Source of the DNA: Bacillus thuringiensis
Lineage (GTDB): Bacteria > Bacillota > Bacilli > Bacillales > Bacillaceae_G
NCBI RefSeq assembly: GCF_022095615.2
Contig: NZ_CP155561.1
Span: 62,001 to 126,000, forward strand
Length of the DNA: 64,000 nt
Direction of reading: 5' to 3'
The notes under the pieces are model-generated. The model was given only the letters and a program-made list of their open reading frames with translations. It had not been told where the DNA came from and searched no databases. Made by a program: the position numbers and the translations under genes. Shown one piece after another: positions 17,751 to 27,844 of this stretch. Position 1 is the stretch's first letter, and every line of letters begins with the position of its first letter.

Positions 17751-18115
17751 CTTTCAACCCACACACCTACTAGAGGTGTAAAGCCCATACAATCCCTTTA
17801 GACGTTTAACGCTAGCGATTTCAATCCGCGCACCTACATGAGATACGACATTAAGGTGTTTTAGAAAGGCTGCCCATCTTGATATTTCAATCCACACATC
17901 TATAAGAGATGCGACTTCTCTGTATCCTTTCTTGGTAAGAGTTTAAACTGATTTCAATCTGCGCAGCTATACGAGGTGCCACTAGCACGAAAATTATCAT
18001 CGCAACACCATCTGGTATTTCAACCCACGCACCCATGAAAGGTGCGACAAAATGCTCCAGCCACACCGTTAAGCAACAGCCTGATTTCAATCCACGTACC
18101 TACAAGAGGTTCGAC
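17751..18115 (-). CRISPR. degenerate type I-C array A
   Basis: Six recognisable 32-nt repeats start at 17751, 17818, 17884, 17951, 18017 and 18084, separated by 34-35-nt spacers, so the spacing is still perfect. Every repeat carries several substitutions relative to the intact arrays, and no two are alike. The likely transcript direction is leftward. It lies downstream of a pseudo-cas7/cas4 stretch and looks like the relic of an older copy of the locus. Confidence 0.85.
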
Positions 18116-18119
18116 TTTT

Positions 18120-18530
18120 TTAAATAAATACGCTTTCCTTCAATCATTCTAACGTTTTCTTCATTACAGTCCATCAATAATCGCCACTTTTAAACTATCT
18201 AATTCTTTTACCAAAATGTTTTAGTTAACAATTATTTTTGGTTCGTCAATGTTCCACTTAATATCCAGTAAACGGTGTACTTTTGCGGAAGAGTACTGGT
18301 CAAGTTTTGAATTATGATCCCATCCACAAACTTTATGTATTTCTATACTTCAAATCAACACGATGCTTCATCCCCATTGTATCTGAACCTTTATTTTTCC
18401 CAGGTTCAGAATTTACACTTTTCGTAATCTGCATACTAGTAATGTCAATAGGATCAGCTTTATGAATTGAAGCAGGTCCTCTTACTCCAGCAGAGACACT
18501 AAATAACTATCAAGCTTCTTACCAGTCCTT
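18120..18530 (-). pseudogene. cas7: relic of cas7 and the cas4 start
   Basis: The DNA matches the intact cas7 (20753-21613) on the same strand in blocks: 18165-18345 corresponds to about 20758-20942, then a jump to about 21075-21180, then about 21190-21230 with further losses. The left end (18130-18165) matches the start of cas4 around 20635-20765 with an internal deletion. Several deletions and frame breaks make it non-coding. It is the decayed counterpart of the cas7-cas4 junction and ends at a truncated repeat of array B. Confidence 0.85.
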
Positions 18531-18532
18531 AC

Positions 18533-18951
18533 TCACGCACCTATATAAGGTGCGACTTGAATCGTCAGATGATGATTCTGACCTCGATTAATTTCAATCC
18601 ACGCACCTATATAAGGTGCGACTTATGTACATACTGCTAATAAATCCGTCTCTATAATTTCAATCCATGCACCTATATAAGGTGCGACTACGATAAGGGA
18701 ATCCTGCTATGAGCAAATAAAAATTTCAATCCACGCACCTATATAAGGCGCGACTACTGGAAACGAGTTTCAGTGTAGAAATATCAGGATTTCAATTCAC
18801 GCACCTATATAAGGTGCGACGAATAACACTCTTCATTTGGTGCATCCATTCATCATTTCAATCCACGCACCTATATAAGGTGCGACCTCTTACTGTTCTT
18901 ATTATACATGTTCTCTAAGATTTCAATCCACGCACCTATATAAGGTGCGAC
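18533..18951 (-). CRISPR. type I-C CRISPR array B
   Basis: One truncated (18533) and six full 32-nt repeats at 18591, 18657, 18723, 18789, 18855 and 18920, with 33-34-nt spacers. In the transcribed (minus) direction the repeat begins GTCGCACCTTATATAGG and ends GGATTGAAAT, the usual I-C sequence type. The conserved leader lies on the right. Leader-proximal repeats are the most uniform; those at 18657, 18723 and 18789 have single changes. The left end is cut by the cas7 relic. Confidence 0.95.
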
Positions 18952-19206
18952 AGCGATTTTTGTTTAAAATCATACAAAAATACATTAATTCTGTTCAAAA
19001 ATATAAATATTTCTCTATTTAATAAGAGAATTTGTATGAAAAATATTAAAATCCACTCATAAATTATGAAAATTCAGGTGCGAATGTACGAGGAATTTCA
19101 TGTGTGCTATACATTCGCACCTAAAAAATCAAAGGACTTTCTAAATCAATGGATTCCTTTATACCGATATGTTCAATCCTATTTTTATAGTTATTACCTA
19201 ACTGTT
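18952..19206 (-). promoter_or_regulatory. CRISPR leader B
   Basis: AT-rich flank of array B, homologous over about 250 nt to 27464-27720 beside array C. It holds a conserved hairpin with arms AGGTGCGAATGTA (19076-19088) and TACATTCGCACCT (19110-19122), whose arms reuse the GGTGCG/CGCACC of the CRISPR repeat. Homology ends at about 19207, where the tnpB element begins. Confidence 0.8.
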
Positions 19207-20600
19207 GAACCACCCCCACTTTCACTTCGTTTAGAAGTGAGGGATTCCTAAGTAAAGAGTTCTATCGAACTCTAATTGATTAGGCTAACCCCGCAGTCCT
19301 TGCGGTTAGAAGCCTTATCGCTTCATTCTTTATATTGATACTTGCGTTAATATCCCTATCATGGTGTGTACGACAAGAAGGACAGTCCCATTCACGTAGA
19401 TTTAGATTTTTAACGTCTTTATTTTGATATCCACAACAAGAACATAATTGGCTGGAAGGAAATGTTTTCGATACGACAATGACTTGTTTGCCATACCATT
19501 TTGCTTTATATTCCAACATAGTTCGAAATTGTGACCATGATACCTCACTAATTGCTTTTGCTAACTTATGATTCTTTAACATATTCGATACTTGCAAATC
19601 CTCTATACCGATAACATCGTGGTTTTTGATGATTTCAGTTGAGATTTTGTCCAAGTAATCTTTTCTAGCATTTGATATGTATTCATGAATTCTAGCTACC
19701 TTTACTCGTTGTTTATTCCAGCCAGAAGATTCTTTCATTCTTCTAGAAAGAATACGCTGTGCTTTCGCCAACTTATCTTCTAATGATCGGAAAAACTTCG
19801 GATTTTTATAGGGTTTTCCATCTGACAAAATAGCGAAATCTTTTAGTCCTACATCTACTCCAATGTAAGAATGTGTTTTCGGAAGTTCGTGTACTTCTGT
19901 TTCAACTAATAGTGACACAAAATATCTGCCAGAAGGGTTTCGTCTAACAGTCGCATTTACAATACGTCCCTCTACTTCACGACTTTTGGCAAATCGAACA
20001 AGACCTAGTTTCGGCAACTTTATTTTGTTCCCTACAACGGCAATGTTTTCATTTGTTTGTTTTGTGGTGTAAGATTGTACGTTGTACTTCTTAGATTTAA
20101 AGCGAGGTGCGCTGTTTTGTTTTTTGAAAAAGCGAGTATAAGCATCGGCAAGGTTGCGAACAGACGACTGAATCGCAATACTATCCACTTCTTTTAGCCA
20201 AACAAACTCTTTCTTCATGGCAGGTAATTTGGCAGAGCATGTACCATAAGTCAAGCCTTTTCCTGTCTCTTTGTATGCGTGATCCCATAAGAATAGGAAA
20301 TGATTGAATACAAAGCGAGAACAACCAATCGTTTTGTTGATTAGAATTGCTTGTGCTTGATTTGGATAGATACGAAACTTATAGGCTTTATTGATCATCA
20401 TTTCATTCACCTCCATTTCGGTATATAACTACTATACACCAAACGTACATTCGATAGATAGTGAAGTAACACTTTCTGTATGTCGAACAATTAAGATGGC
20501 TTCCTGCCATCCCTTGTTCGAAGCCAATTCATCTCCCACCTACTCACTGGGCTGTGACCCTTCACGCTCCTTGAGGAAGGAGTCTTCTTGGCTAAAATGA
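19207..20600 (-). mobile_element. IS200/IS605-group tnpB element (IS1341-like)
   Basis: The element carries tnpB alone, without tnpA. The left boundary is where leader homology with array C stops (about 19207). A small hairpin CACTTC/GAAGTG (19223-19239) and the GAATCCCTC motif mark the right end of the element on its own strand. The other boundary lies within cas4, after codons for QKADQPFI (about 20600). The insertion coincides with loss of the rest of cas4, cas1 and cas2. Exact termini cannot be fixed by eye. Confidence 0.8.
19280..20401 (-). CDS. tnpB: TnpB, RNA-guided RuvC-type nuclease of an IS605-family element
   Basis: 373 aa from the ATG at 20401, which has GGAGGTG 6 nt upstream. 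The RuvC triad is visible: Asp183 in GVDVGLKDF, Glu267 in IGIEDL, Asp350 in HDRDINA. A zinc finger is formed by Cys320/323 (CSCCG) and Cys340/343 (CPSC). Length and order are normal, so the nuclease looks intact. Its guide RNA (omega RNA) is expected to overlap the 3' end of the gene and run to the element end, about 19205-19330. Family members cut DNA at the excised site and favour retention of the element. Confidence 0.93.
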   Translation of the reverse strand: MMINKAYKFRIYPNQAQAILINKTIGCSRFVFNHFLFLWDHAYKETGKGLTYGTCSAKLPAMKKEFVWLKEVDSIAIQSSVRNLADAYTRFFKKQNSAPRFKSKKYNVQSYTTKQTNENIAVVGNKIKLPKLGLVRFAKSREVEGRIVNATVRRNPSGRYFVSLLVETEVHELPKTHSYIGVDVGLKDFAILSDGKPYKNPKFFRSLEDKLAKAQRILSRRMKESSGWNKQRVKVARIHEYISNARKDYLDKISTEIIKNHDVIGIEDLQVSNMLKNHKLAKAISEVSWSQFRTMLEYKAKWYGKQVIVVSKTFPSSQLCSCCGYQNKDVKNLNLREWDCPSCRTHHDRDINASINIKNEAIRLLTARTAGLA

Positions 20601-20766
20601 TAAATGGTTGATCAGCTTTTTGATGAAGAAACTTCCCTTCAATCGTCCTAACGTTTTCTTCCCATTGTTGTTCAATATGAATGAGGGCCCATTGTCGTTT
20701 GCAAAATTGAAAATGTTGAATACCAGATAACATTAAATAACTATTATCTTCATTACATTCCATCAA
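20600..20766 (-). pseudogene. cas4: cas4, truncated N-terminal fragment
   Basis: The first about 56 codons encode a Cas4 start (NSYLMLSGIQHFQFCKRQWA, including the first conserved Cys, then HIEQQWEENVRTIEGKFLHQ). The frame then runs into the tnpB element and ends at 20491 with foreign residues. The RecB-like nuclease residues and the C-terminal cysteines are missing, so it is inactive. It overlaps the end of cas7 by 14 nt, as in intact I-C operons. Confidence 0.92.
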
Positions 20767-21613
20767 TAATCTCGACTTTTAAACCATCTAATTCATGTAC
20801 TAATACAGTATAATCATCGATTGTTTTTGGTTCGTCAATATTCCGTTTAACCTCTAATAAACGATGTACTTTTGCAGAGGAGTATTGACCAAGTTTTGAA
20901 TTATGATTCCACCAACAAACTTTATGTACTTCTATACTTCCTTCAGGGCGTGCTGCTGATGCATCATTTTCAAACAATGTAACCAGTGCATTTTTAATCT
21001 TTTCCGCATCTCCATTAGTAAAACCTGTCTTTTCTGCTAACTGTGTATTAATACTTCCATAAAAAACATAGACTCCAAAATCAACACGATGCTTCATCCC
21101 CATCGTATCTGAACCTTTATCTTTCCCGGGCTCAGAATTTACACTTTTCGTAATCTGCATACTAGTAATATCAATCGGATCAACACTCGTTGCCGTATGA
21201 ATTGAAACAGGTCCTCTTACTCCAACAGAGACACCTTTTCCAGCTCCCCCTTTAAAGGCAAAAACTTGTCCAAAGCTTCTTACATCAATCCACTCTTTAC
21301 ATGCAATTGCAGCAAATTGTTCATGTGGATTATCCTTCGATTTTAACGCTTTGACTAAATCTACATTGGTTTCTGCTCGTTCCCTTAAACTATTAAATTG
21401 GTCTATCTTTCTGTCATTTGATTGAACAAAAATAGATTCTTCCATGTCTTGCAGACGATTTCTAATCTTTCGTTTAATGGCTACATCAGAGATTTCACCA
21501 TGTCCATCATAATTTTGTCTTGGGCGATTTCCATTCAAAGGATCTCCATTTGGATTAGCTTTTGTAACTGATAGAACAACTGCAAAATCGATTTTGTGAT
21601 CTAAAGGTTTCAT
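20753..21613 (-). CDS. cas7: Cas7 (Csd2), type I-C Cascade backbone
   Basis: 286 aa. The N-terminal RRM-fold sequence (HKIDFAVVLSVTKANPNGDPLNGNRPRQ) is diagnostic of Csd2-type Cas7, and the Gly-rich segment KGGAGKGVSVGVRGPVSI follows the family pattern. Multiple copies coat the crRNA. RBS AGAGGAG lies before the ATG; the gene begins 2 nt after cas8c. A decayed duplicate is at 18120-18530. Confidence 0.95.
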   Translation of the reverse strand: MKPLDHKIDFAVVLSVTKANPNGDPLNGNRPRQNYDGHGEISDVAIKRKIRNRLQDMEESIFVQSNDRKIDQFNSLRERAETNVDLVKALKSKDNPHEQFAAIACKEWIDVRSFGQVFAFKGGAGKGVSVGVRGPVSIHTATSVDPIDITSMQITKSVNSEPGKDKGSDTMGMKHRVDFGVYVFYGSINTQLAEKTGFTNGDAEKIKNALVTLFENDASAARPEGSIEVHKVCWWNHNSKLGQYSSAKVHRLLEVKRNIDEPKTIDDYTVLVHELDGLKVEIIDGM

Positions 21614-21615
21614 TT

Positions 21616-23535
21616 TTAAATCTCCTCTCCAATATTTACTGCATCATTTAGTGAAACATTTTTTTCTTTTTTTTGATACAATTCATGCCGTTGACTATAA
21701 AAGCCTAACAAATATTTTCCAGACAGTGGTTTATTATTAAAATCTTCAATTTTTATCATTGAGCCAATCTCATCAATTAATTTGTTATAATACCAAACTT
21801 TCTCCCCTAAACGTGCTTGATACGGTTGTAGGGCCCCTTGAATGGTCCTCCATGTTCTTTCCGGATGTTGAGAAAAGGAATTCATATATCTCCTAGCATT
21901 TGTAGCACGTTGGTCACCATTATTTAATGCCTTTCTTTCCAAAACATCCGCAACCGCTAGAAGGCGTCCGAAGAGATAATCTCTATTATTATTTTCCTTA
22001 TCTAATACCAATTGATATCCCTCCATTGTATTAACTAATGCACATGTAATACTTAATGTTTTTTCCCATTCCCATTTTTCCATTGATAGAGGGTTTGATG
22101 TACGCTGAAAGGCACTTCTAACAATGTCGAAAGGGATTTTTCTCTCGTCTATGATGCAGGGAAGCATACGCTCCATCAAACCCTTGACTACTTTTTCGTT
22201 TACTTTTGGCCCATAAGCAGCAAATGCAATATCTCTGGTTGACGGTGCCCCATAAAATTTAACAAATTCATTATCTGCATTTTTACGGTAACCATGCTCC
22301 CAGACACATGTAGAATGCCAGTTCTTTAACTTATTTAAATAAAGGTTTTTATCCATATTACGATAGTAAAGAACTGCTAATCTGCCTGTTGTCGCTGAAT
22401 CAAGCAAGAGAATATTTACATTTTCACTGGAAGATAAATTATTTTTATAACCATCAATTGCCTTAGCAACTTCATTGGCAAATTGTTCATGTGTATAGGA
22501 TTTTATTTCTGGCTTTTTAGTTCTTCTTATATCCATTGAAAATATATTGTAACTATCCTCTACAATATCTGGAACATCTTCTGCATCATTGCCCCATACA
22601 AGAAATACACGTTGATCGATAATTTTTCCTTGCTTGTTAATAAGCCATTTCAATGCATTATGCGCTTTTTGGGACACATCATAGCTAATATTCGCTACTT
22701 CATTTGACGTAGTAAATCTTCCTCTAAATGTGAAACCTCTTAAATCATTTGAAGAGATTAACTTTGCTTGATCACTGGCATTTCTAATCTTTTTCGCATG
22801 TTTATCTGTACTCGGTTTTATTTCCCCTGTAACATAGCAGTAATCTTCATTATCTAGGAGGCCATCATAAAAATTAATAAAGGAGTTATGTATTTCTTTG
22901 TCTTGCCATACCTTTGATAGCATCTTATTTGGAGAATACACGGTAAATCTAACAAATGCAGCTTCTTGGCCAGCTGGAAGCACTGTAAAGATTTCGGGCT
23001 TGTTCCCAAGTAAAACTTCAACTTTTTTATCCCATTTTCCAATCAGCTTTTGGTTTTCATCAAGCCATAATATTTTTGTATCTACCAAGTCTCTCACTAA
23101 TTGTTTTTTTCTTAAGTATTTGTAAATGCTGTTTAATTTATCTGTCGTATATGGGGATTCTACCCAATTCCTTAGCTGTTCGATATAAAAGCCAAATGAC
23201 TCCTCTTCTTTTTTACTGCCGCCGTATTCACCAAAATCACCTGCAACGTAAGTTAATTTATCATGTAATGGATGGGGAACTTTATACGCTCCGGTACCAG
23301 ACCTACTTGCAGAGTCTTCTGTACAAGGGATCAATGTAGTGGCGTCGCTCTTATCTATAACTGTCGCTGAATGGAACTCCCCTTCTTCTGTAATTAAAAC
23401 TTCAATATTTGCTGACTGAGTAGTGTGTGAAATAGGTAGCAATGTATATTCTTGGCCATTATATTTTTTTTCAATTTTACCGACTCGATCTAAATTTGAT
23501 TGATATGTCTCATACAAATTCAATAGCCAGCTCAT
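21616..23535 (-). CDS. cas8c: Cas8c (Csd1), type I-C large subunit
   Basis: 639 aa, normal length. Typical Csd1 start (MSWLLNLYETYQSNLDRVGK) and conserved blocks such as FTVYSPNKMLSKVW, LFLVWGNDAEDVPD and the C-terminal YLLGFYSQRHELYQK. It recognises the PAM and target strand within Cascade and, in I-C, can also give the small subunit from an internal start. It is directly adjacent to cas5c and cas7, so the interference operon is tightly packed. Confidence 0.95.
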   Translation of the reverse strand: MSWLLNLYETYQSNLDRVGKIEKKYNGQEYTLLPISHTTQSANIEVLITEEGEFHSATVIDKSDATTLIPCTEDSASRSGTGAYKVPHPLHDKLTYVAGDFGEYGGSKKEEESFGFYIEQLRNWVESPYTTDKLNSIYKYLRKKQLVRDLVDTKILWLDENQKLIGKWDKKVEVLLGNKPEIFTVLPAGQEAAFVRFTVYSPNKMLSKVWQDKEIHNSFINFYDGLLDNEDYCYVTGEIKPSTDKHAKKIRNASDQAKLISSNDLRGFTFRGRFTTSNEVANISYDVSQKAHNALKWLINKQGKIIDQRVFLVWGNDAEDVPDIVEDSYNIFSMDIRRTKKPEIKSYTHEQFANEVAKAIDGYKNNLSSSENVNILLLDSATTGRLAVLYYRNMDKNLYLNKLKNWHSTCVWEHGYRKNADNEFVKFYGAPSTRDIAFAAYGPKVNEKVVKGLMERMLPCIIDERKIPFDIVRSAFQRTSNPLSMEKWEWEKTLSITCALVNTMEGYQLVLDKENNNRDYLFGRLLAVADVLERKALNNGDQRATNARRYMNSFSQHPERTWRTIQGALQPYQARLGEKVWYYNKLIDEIGSMIKIEDFNNKPLSGKYLLGFYSQRHELYQKKEKNVSLNDAVNIGEEI

Positions 23536-24276
23536 TTATTCACCTCCTTCTTCTAATTGTTTTATAAGCTCATCAACTGATTCAACGTTTGAACTGTCAA
23601 AAATCTTTGGCTCCATCTTGAATATTTTACGGATTTTTGTACATTCTTCTGGTCGGATGAATTGAATAATTCCATCTCTCATTACCGGATTCCATAATCG
23701 AACCTCTAATTCATTCCTACCTGTTTCATCAGGATAATTAAGCCCATGAACCATTGTGCCTAAATGAATATCTCCACCATAATTATCGTAAAATCCTTCT
23801 CCTTCACCAAAAACACAAGGCTCCACATATCCTTGGCATTCTCTCGTTCCTAAAAAAATGTCTCGTCGTCCTCCAACTTTAAGTGAACGTTTTAGGATGT
23901 TATGATGCTTATATTCATTACGATCAAAAGCTAAATCAGGTCGATGAGGATTAAAGATAAAATGGGCCTGAACTTGGTATCTTACATTCTTTAAATATGT
24001 GTAATTTGCGAGTGTATTTCCACCACCATATTCAATTGGACGAATACCTTTTGATTCCATTTTGATTGCATTCATAATTCTTATTTTATCTACAATCATA
24101 AGAAGAGTTGGCTTCCAGTAGATTGATTCAGCAATCCCTTTGATAGCTTGATAAGTTGGTACTTGGTAAGTTAACTTTTCTCCTCCCATTTTCATCAAAG
24201 GATCTGTGAAAAGTGCGTAATCACCAAAAACCTCAAATTCAATAGAATTCCGCAAAGATTCTTCCTCCTTTTTCAT
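23536..24276 (-). CDS. cas5c: Cas5c (Cas5d), pre-crRNA-processing endoribonuclease
   Basis: 246 aa. The fold start [15 protein letters not shown] and the segment [18 protein letters not shown] are characteristic. The residues that would match the catalytic Tyr-Lys-His of Cas5d are probably Tyr42, Lys123 and His124 (EYKHHN). In type I-C it replaces Cas6 by cutting the repeat and then stays on the crRNA. RBS GGAGGAAG. Gene order cas3-cas5c-cas8c-cas7 is the standard one. Confidence 0.95.
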   Translation of the reverse strand: MKKEEESLRNSIEFEVFGDYALFTDPLMKMGGEKLTYQVPTYQAIKGIAESIYWKPTLLMIVDKIRIMNAIKMESKGIRPIEYGGGNTLANYTYLKNVRYQVQAHFIFNPHRPDLAFDRNEYKHHNILKRSLKVGGRRDIFLGTRECQGYVEPCVFGEGEGFYDNYGGDIHLGTMVHGLNYPDETGRNELEVRLWNPVMRDGIIQFIRPEECTKIRKIFKMEPKIFDSSNVESVDELIKQLEEGGE

Positions 24277-24423
24277 TTTCTATATTTTTCTAGTAAATTA
24301 ATGATACTCCTCCTATGTAACTATATCAATATTTAGCGATAATATATTATATGAAATTTAAGAATTCTTTTGATGTGGTATAAAAACATGGATTAAAAAC
24401 CCTATCTCAAACAAAGATAGGGT

Positions 24424-26853
24424 TTAAAATATAGCTGTCTTAAAATCGCTCTCATTAAGCACATTCAAACCATATTCATCATTATAAGCACTTTCCTTCA
24501 AGGCTAGAATTTTCCCATCAAGATAGTATACGAGTCCATCGTTTATTACCAATTTTTCTTTTTCATAGTTAAATAAGTTAACTGTATACTGCTGTGCCTT
24601 TCGTAACAATCGGCTCAAATCCTCAATGGAGTTATTGCTATTTAATTCTGCGATAATATCCTTTCCTTCTTTATATGGGACAATGACTGAAGTGGTTAGA
24701 TCATCAATGACGTTAAAATGTTTGGCTGCTGTCTGGTAGCTATTTATAATAAATAATGGAATATCTTTTTTATCATGTTTATGAATATATGCTCGACGAT
24801 AGCTATTTTCTATTCTTGGTACGGATAATAACTCAGTCATGTTCTTTTTTAGTTTTGGAATAAAATAATCTAGATCAGATTCAAATTCTCTATAATATTC
24901 TTTAAAATACCTCTTCATTGCCTCTCTTGATAAAATATGTCCTCCATGTATTTTATCGTTATGTTTTAAATCCTTAAGAATTTTCTTCGTAATTTTCTTT
25001 CCAATTTTAATTTCCTTTAAGTGACTTAAGTTTTCCTCTTCATAATCAATCACATAGACATTCTGTATGCCCTTTTCCCCGTGGCGATTACATCTTCCTG
25101 CAGCTTGTGCTATAGAATCTAACCCTGATAAAGAACGAACAACACACTCAAAACTTACATCTACACCTGCTTCGATTAACTGTGTGCTGATGCAAATGAT
25201 TTTTCTTCCTTTCTTGAGACATTCCCTAACTTCTTCTAAAATTTTATGTCGATGTGCTGCACACATTGTTGTGCTTAAATGATAAATAGGGATGTTTAAC
25301 TCTTGACTCTGTAATTGTGTATACAAATCTCTCACAACTGATTTTGTATTTAGAACAATGAGGATACTTTGTACTGCCTCTATTTTTGTATGTATAAATG
25401 TTTTGAGTTTATCTTTATTAAAGATTTCATTAGTTGCTTGATCAATGATTTCTACCCTTTTAAATGCTTCAATTACATGATCAAGGTTATTAATCATTTC
25501 AGCATCCGTATTTATGTCTAATTTTTGTTCTACAAAGTCCAAAGCAGGTTGAGTAGCAGTGCAGAGGACTATACTGGAACGAGTATATATTTTTAAAAAA
25601 TTCAATGCTTGATTAAATAATGAAACACATGAAACAGGAACTTTTTGCACTTCATCAAAAATAATAATTGCCTCACTTAAATTATGCAGTCTTCTAGTAT
25701 TTCTGTTTCCCTTTGCGTAAAACACATTTAGAAACTGAACCATGGTTGTAAAAATAATAGGAGAATCCCAATTATCTTTAGCTAATTTAAATTTTTGTTG
25801 TATGCTAACCATACCTTCTTCATTTTCATCATGATCATTCCCTTCTTCAACTATATTTGAATGATGTTCTAAAATATTTTCTTCATCTTCTAATATTTTC
25901 CGAACCTCTTCCGCATTTTGCTCGATAATTGTTGTAAAAGGTACAACATAAATGATTCGTTTTTTATTATGAGTTTTTGCATGTTTTAATGCATATCTTA
26001 AGCTTGCTAATGTTTTACCACCACCAGTTGGAATAGATAACGTATATATTCCTGATGGCCTCTCAGCGAACTGATCACACTGATCTGACATGTCTGCTCT
26101 CAACATGTTAATAGGGGTATTTGCACTCTGCTGTTTTTTGAAAGCATTAATTTTTATCATGAGCCTCTCGTAGTATTTCTCAAATAACTCCTCAGAATTT
26201 ATTACGGATTCTACACTTTTTTCTTCTTCAAATAATCGGGTATTTGTTCTATCGGCATCAATTAATGTACTAAAGATGAATTTAGTTAAAAACATTAATT
26301 GCTTTTCGGCATTTTCTGGGGATTCTTTAAGTAGGAAACTTTCTAGTTCTACAGTAGCTTTGTCAACATACTCATGAAAATCTTTCTCTTTCATGACATG
26401 TTTAAAAAAGAATTGTTGTGTAACATCAAATCCTCTTAATTGCTTATCTCGCACTCTATTTAAATAAGGTGATTCTAAATCTGGATTTAAAAAATCTTGA
26501 AGGTAACCGTGGTGAGAAATAATGGCATTTCCCACTATCTCAGATACTATCCCTTTGTAAGGAATCATATTTTCTGTATGGAATAATTGATATAACAATT
26601 TCCCCCCTGCAGTTGAATGGTCAACACTCCCCCTTTTAGGTGGAGAATTAGGATTATTTACTGCTTCCAATATATATTCTTTAAACTCATCGGTGTATTT
26701 CCCCATATCATGAAGCATACCTGCTAAACCAGCTAAATGTTTTATACAAATTTTTTCTCCATAGGTTTCAGCTAGTTCTTTTACTCCTAATAAATGCTCT
26801 TCAACTGTTTGTACTTGACTGTCACTCTCACGAATATGGGCAATGTAGTTCAT
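24424..26853 (-). CDS. cas3: Cas3 helicase-nuclease
   Basis: 809 aa. An N-terminal HD nuclease domain (AGMLHDMGKYTDEF, His48-Asp49; HSTAGGKL; ISHHGY) is followed by the SF2 helicase: motif I SIPTGGGKT (273-281), motif II DEVQ (about 395), and motifs V-VI STQLIEAGVDVSFE ... QAAGRCNRHG. It is recruited by Cascade to nick, unwind and degrade target DNA. A 147-nt gap separates it from cas5c. All motifs are intact, so interference is probably functional. Confidence 0.96.
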   Translation of the reverse strand: MNYIAHIRESDSQVQTVEEHLLGVKELAETYGEKICIKHLAGLAGMLHDMGKYTDEFKEYILEAVNNPNSPPKRGSVDHSTAGGKLLYQLFHTENMIPYKGIVSEIVGNAIISHHGYLQDFLNPDLESPYLNRVRDKQLRGFDVTQQFFFKHVMKEKDFHEYVDKATVELESFLLKESPENAEKQLMFLTKFIFSTLIDADRTNTRLFEEEKSVESVINSEELFEKYYERLMIKINAFKKQQSANTPINMLRADMSDQCDQFAERPSGIYTLSIPTGGGKTLASLRYALKHAKTHNKKRIIYVVPFTTIIEQNAEEVRKILEDEENILEHHSNIVEEGNDHDENEEGMVSIQQKFKLAKDNWDSPIIFTTMVQFLNVFYAKGNRNTRRLHNLSEAIIIFDEVQKVPVSCVSLFNQALNFLKIYTRSSIVLCTATQPALDFVEQKLDINTDAEMINNLDHVIEAFKRVEIIDQATNEIFNKDKLKTFIHTKIEAVQSILIVLNTKSVVRDLYTQLQSQELNIPIYHLSTTMCAAHRHKILEEVRECLKKGRKIICISTQLIEAGVDVSFECVVRSLSGLDSIAQAAGRCNRHGEKGIQNVYVIDYEEENLSHLKEIKIGKKITKKILKDLKHNDKIHGGHILSREAMKRYFKEYYREFESDLDYFIPKLKKNMTELLSVPRIENSYRRAYIHKHDKKDIPLFIINSYQTAAKHFNVIDDLTTSVIVPYKEGKDIIAELNSNNSIEDLSRLLRKAQQYTVNLFNYEKEKLVINDGLVYYLDGKILALKESAYNDEYGLNVLNESDFKTAIF

Positions 26854-26968
26854 TCAATCCCTCTCCATTTCATGTTTTTTACATGTTTGTTAGATACTGC
26901 AGTTTGTTAGATGCTTCCAGTTGAGTATCTAATAAACTGCAGAGCGATTTAAAGCCAGAGCATTACTA

Positions 26969-27463
26969 ATTTCAATCCACGCACCTATATGAGGCGCGAC
27001 GAAAGCATATGCACGGATATTCCGCGTGTGGTTAATTTCAATCCATGCACCTATATGAGGTGCGAATACAAATGCACAACCTACAACTATGATCACTACG
27101 GATTTCAATCCACGCACCTATATGAGGTGCGACTTTAGATTTTCGTCAGTTTCCAAATTGATAATAATTTCAATCCACGCACCTATATGAGGTGCGACGA
27201 TAAGATTTGTTCTTATCCGCAAACGTTTCTTTATTTCAATCCACGCACCTATATGAGGTGCGACTTTTCTTTGAGGATTCATATCCATACATTAGTATAA
27301 TTTCAATCCACGCACCTATATGAGGTGCGACAAGAAAGTTGGGAGAGAATACATATCTTCATGGTATTTCAATCCACGCACCTATATGAGGTGCGACCTA
27401 GTGAGCTAGGAATAAGTAAAGATACTCTTAGATTTCAATCCACGCACCTATATGAGGTGCGAC
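26969..27463 (-). CRISPR. type I-C CRISPR array C
   Basis: Eight 32-nt repeats start at 26969, 27035, 27102, 27167, 27233, 27300, 27366 and 27432, with 33-35-nt spacers. The repeat differs from array B at one central base (TATATGAGG instead of TATATAAGG, plus strand). The two trailer-end repeats carry changes, while the leader-end ones are identical. The leader is on the right, so the array is transcribed towards cas3. None of the spacers matched anything I noticed in this window. Confidence 0.95.
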
Positions 27464-27720
27464 ACCGATTTGTGTTCAAATTCAACCACAAATACGTTAA
27501 TTCTATTCAAAAGTATAAAAATATTTTTATTTAGTAAAGCATTTTTATAAAAATCATAAATTCCCACCATACATTATGAAAATTCTAGGTGCGAATGTAC
27601 TAGGAATTTTATGTTTGCTATACATTCGCACGTAAAAAATTAAAGAACCCTTTAAATCAATTTATCCTTTTACTCTGATATATTCAACCTTATTTTCATT
27701 ACTATTACCTAGCTGATAAA
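27464..27720 (-). promoter_or_regulatory. CRISPR leader C
   Basis: Homologous to leader B with many substitutions. It keeps the hairpin AGGTGCGAATGTA (27587-27599) / TACATTCGCACGT (27621-27633). No gene is seen between 27464 and the hblA stop at 27931 apart from this leader and a terminator. Confidence 0.8.
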
Positions 27721-27807
27721 TAAAAAAATATAGTTTCATAATAACCTTTATATATTAAGTCATAATTTAGTTTGACAGTCCTGTTATTATACGAATGAAA
27801 AATGAAC

Positions 27808-27844
27808 AAAAAAGGCGGAGCTCTTAATGCAACCCCACCTTTTT
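27808..27844 (-). terminator. terminator of the hbl operon
   Basis: On the minus strand AAAAAGGTGG pairs with CCGCCTTTTT (one G-U), followed by T-residues, about 90 nt after hblA. Confidence 0.7.

Noticed and set aside
18283..18465. 60-aa plus-strand frame
   Set aside because: It is the reverse of the cas7 relic; no RBS or family.
20491..20600. C-terminal part of the 91-aa frame taken as a real Cas4 variant
   Set aside because: After QKADQPFI the residues come from the tnpB element; none of the Cas4 nuclease residues are present.
26929..27117. Open frames across the CRISPR arrays (also 17887-18090 and 27325-27534)
   Set aside because: Their repeated peptide pattern comes from the CRISPR repeats, not from a gene.
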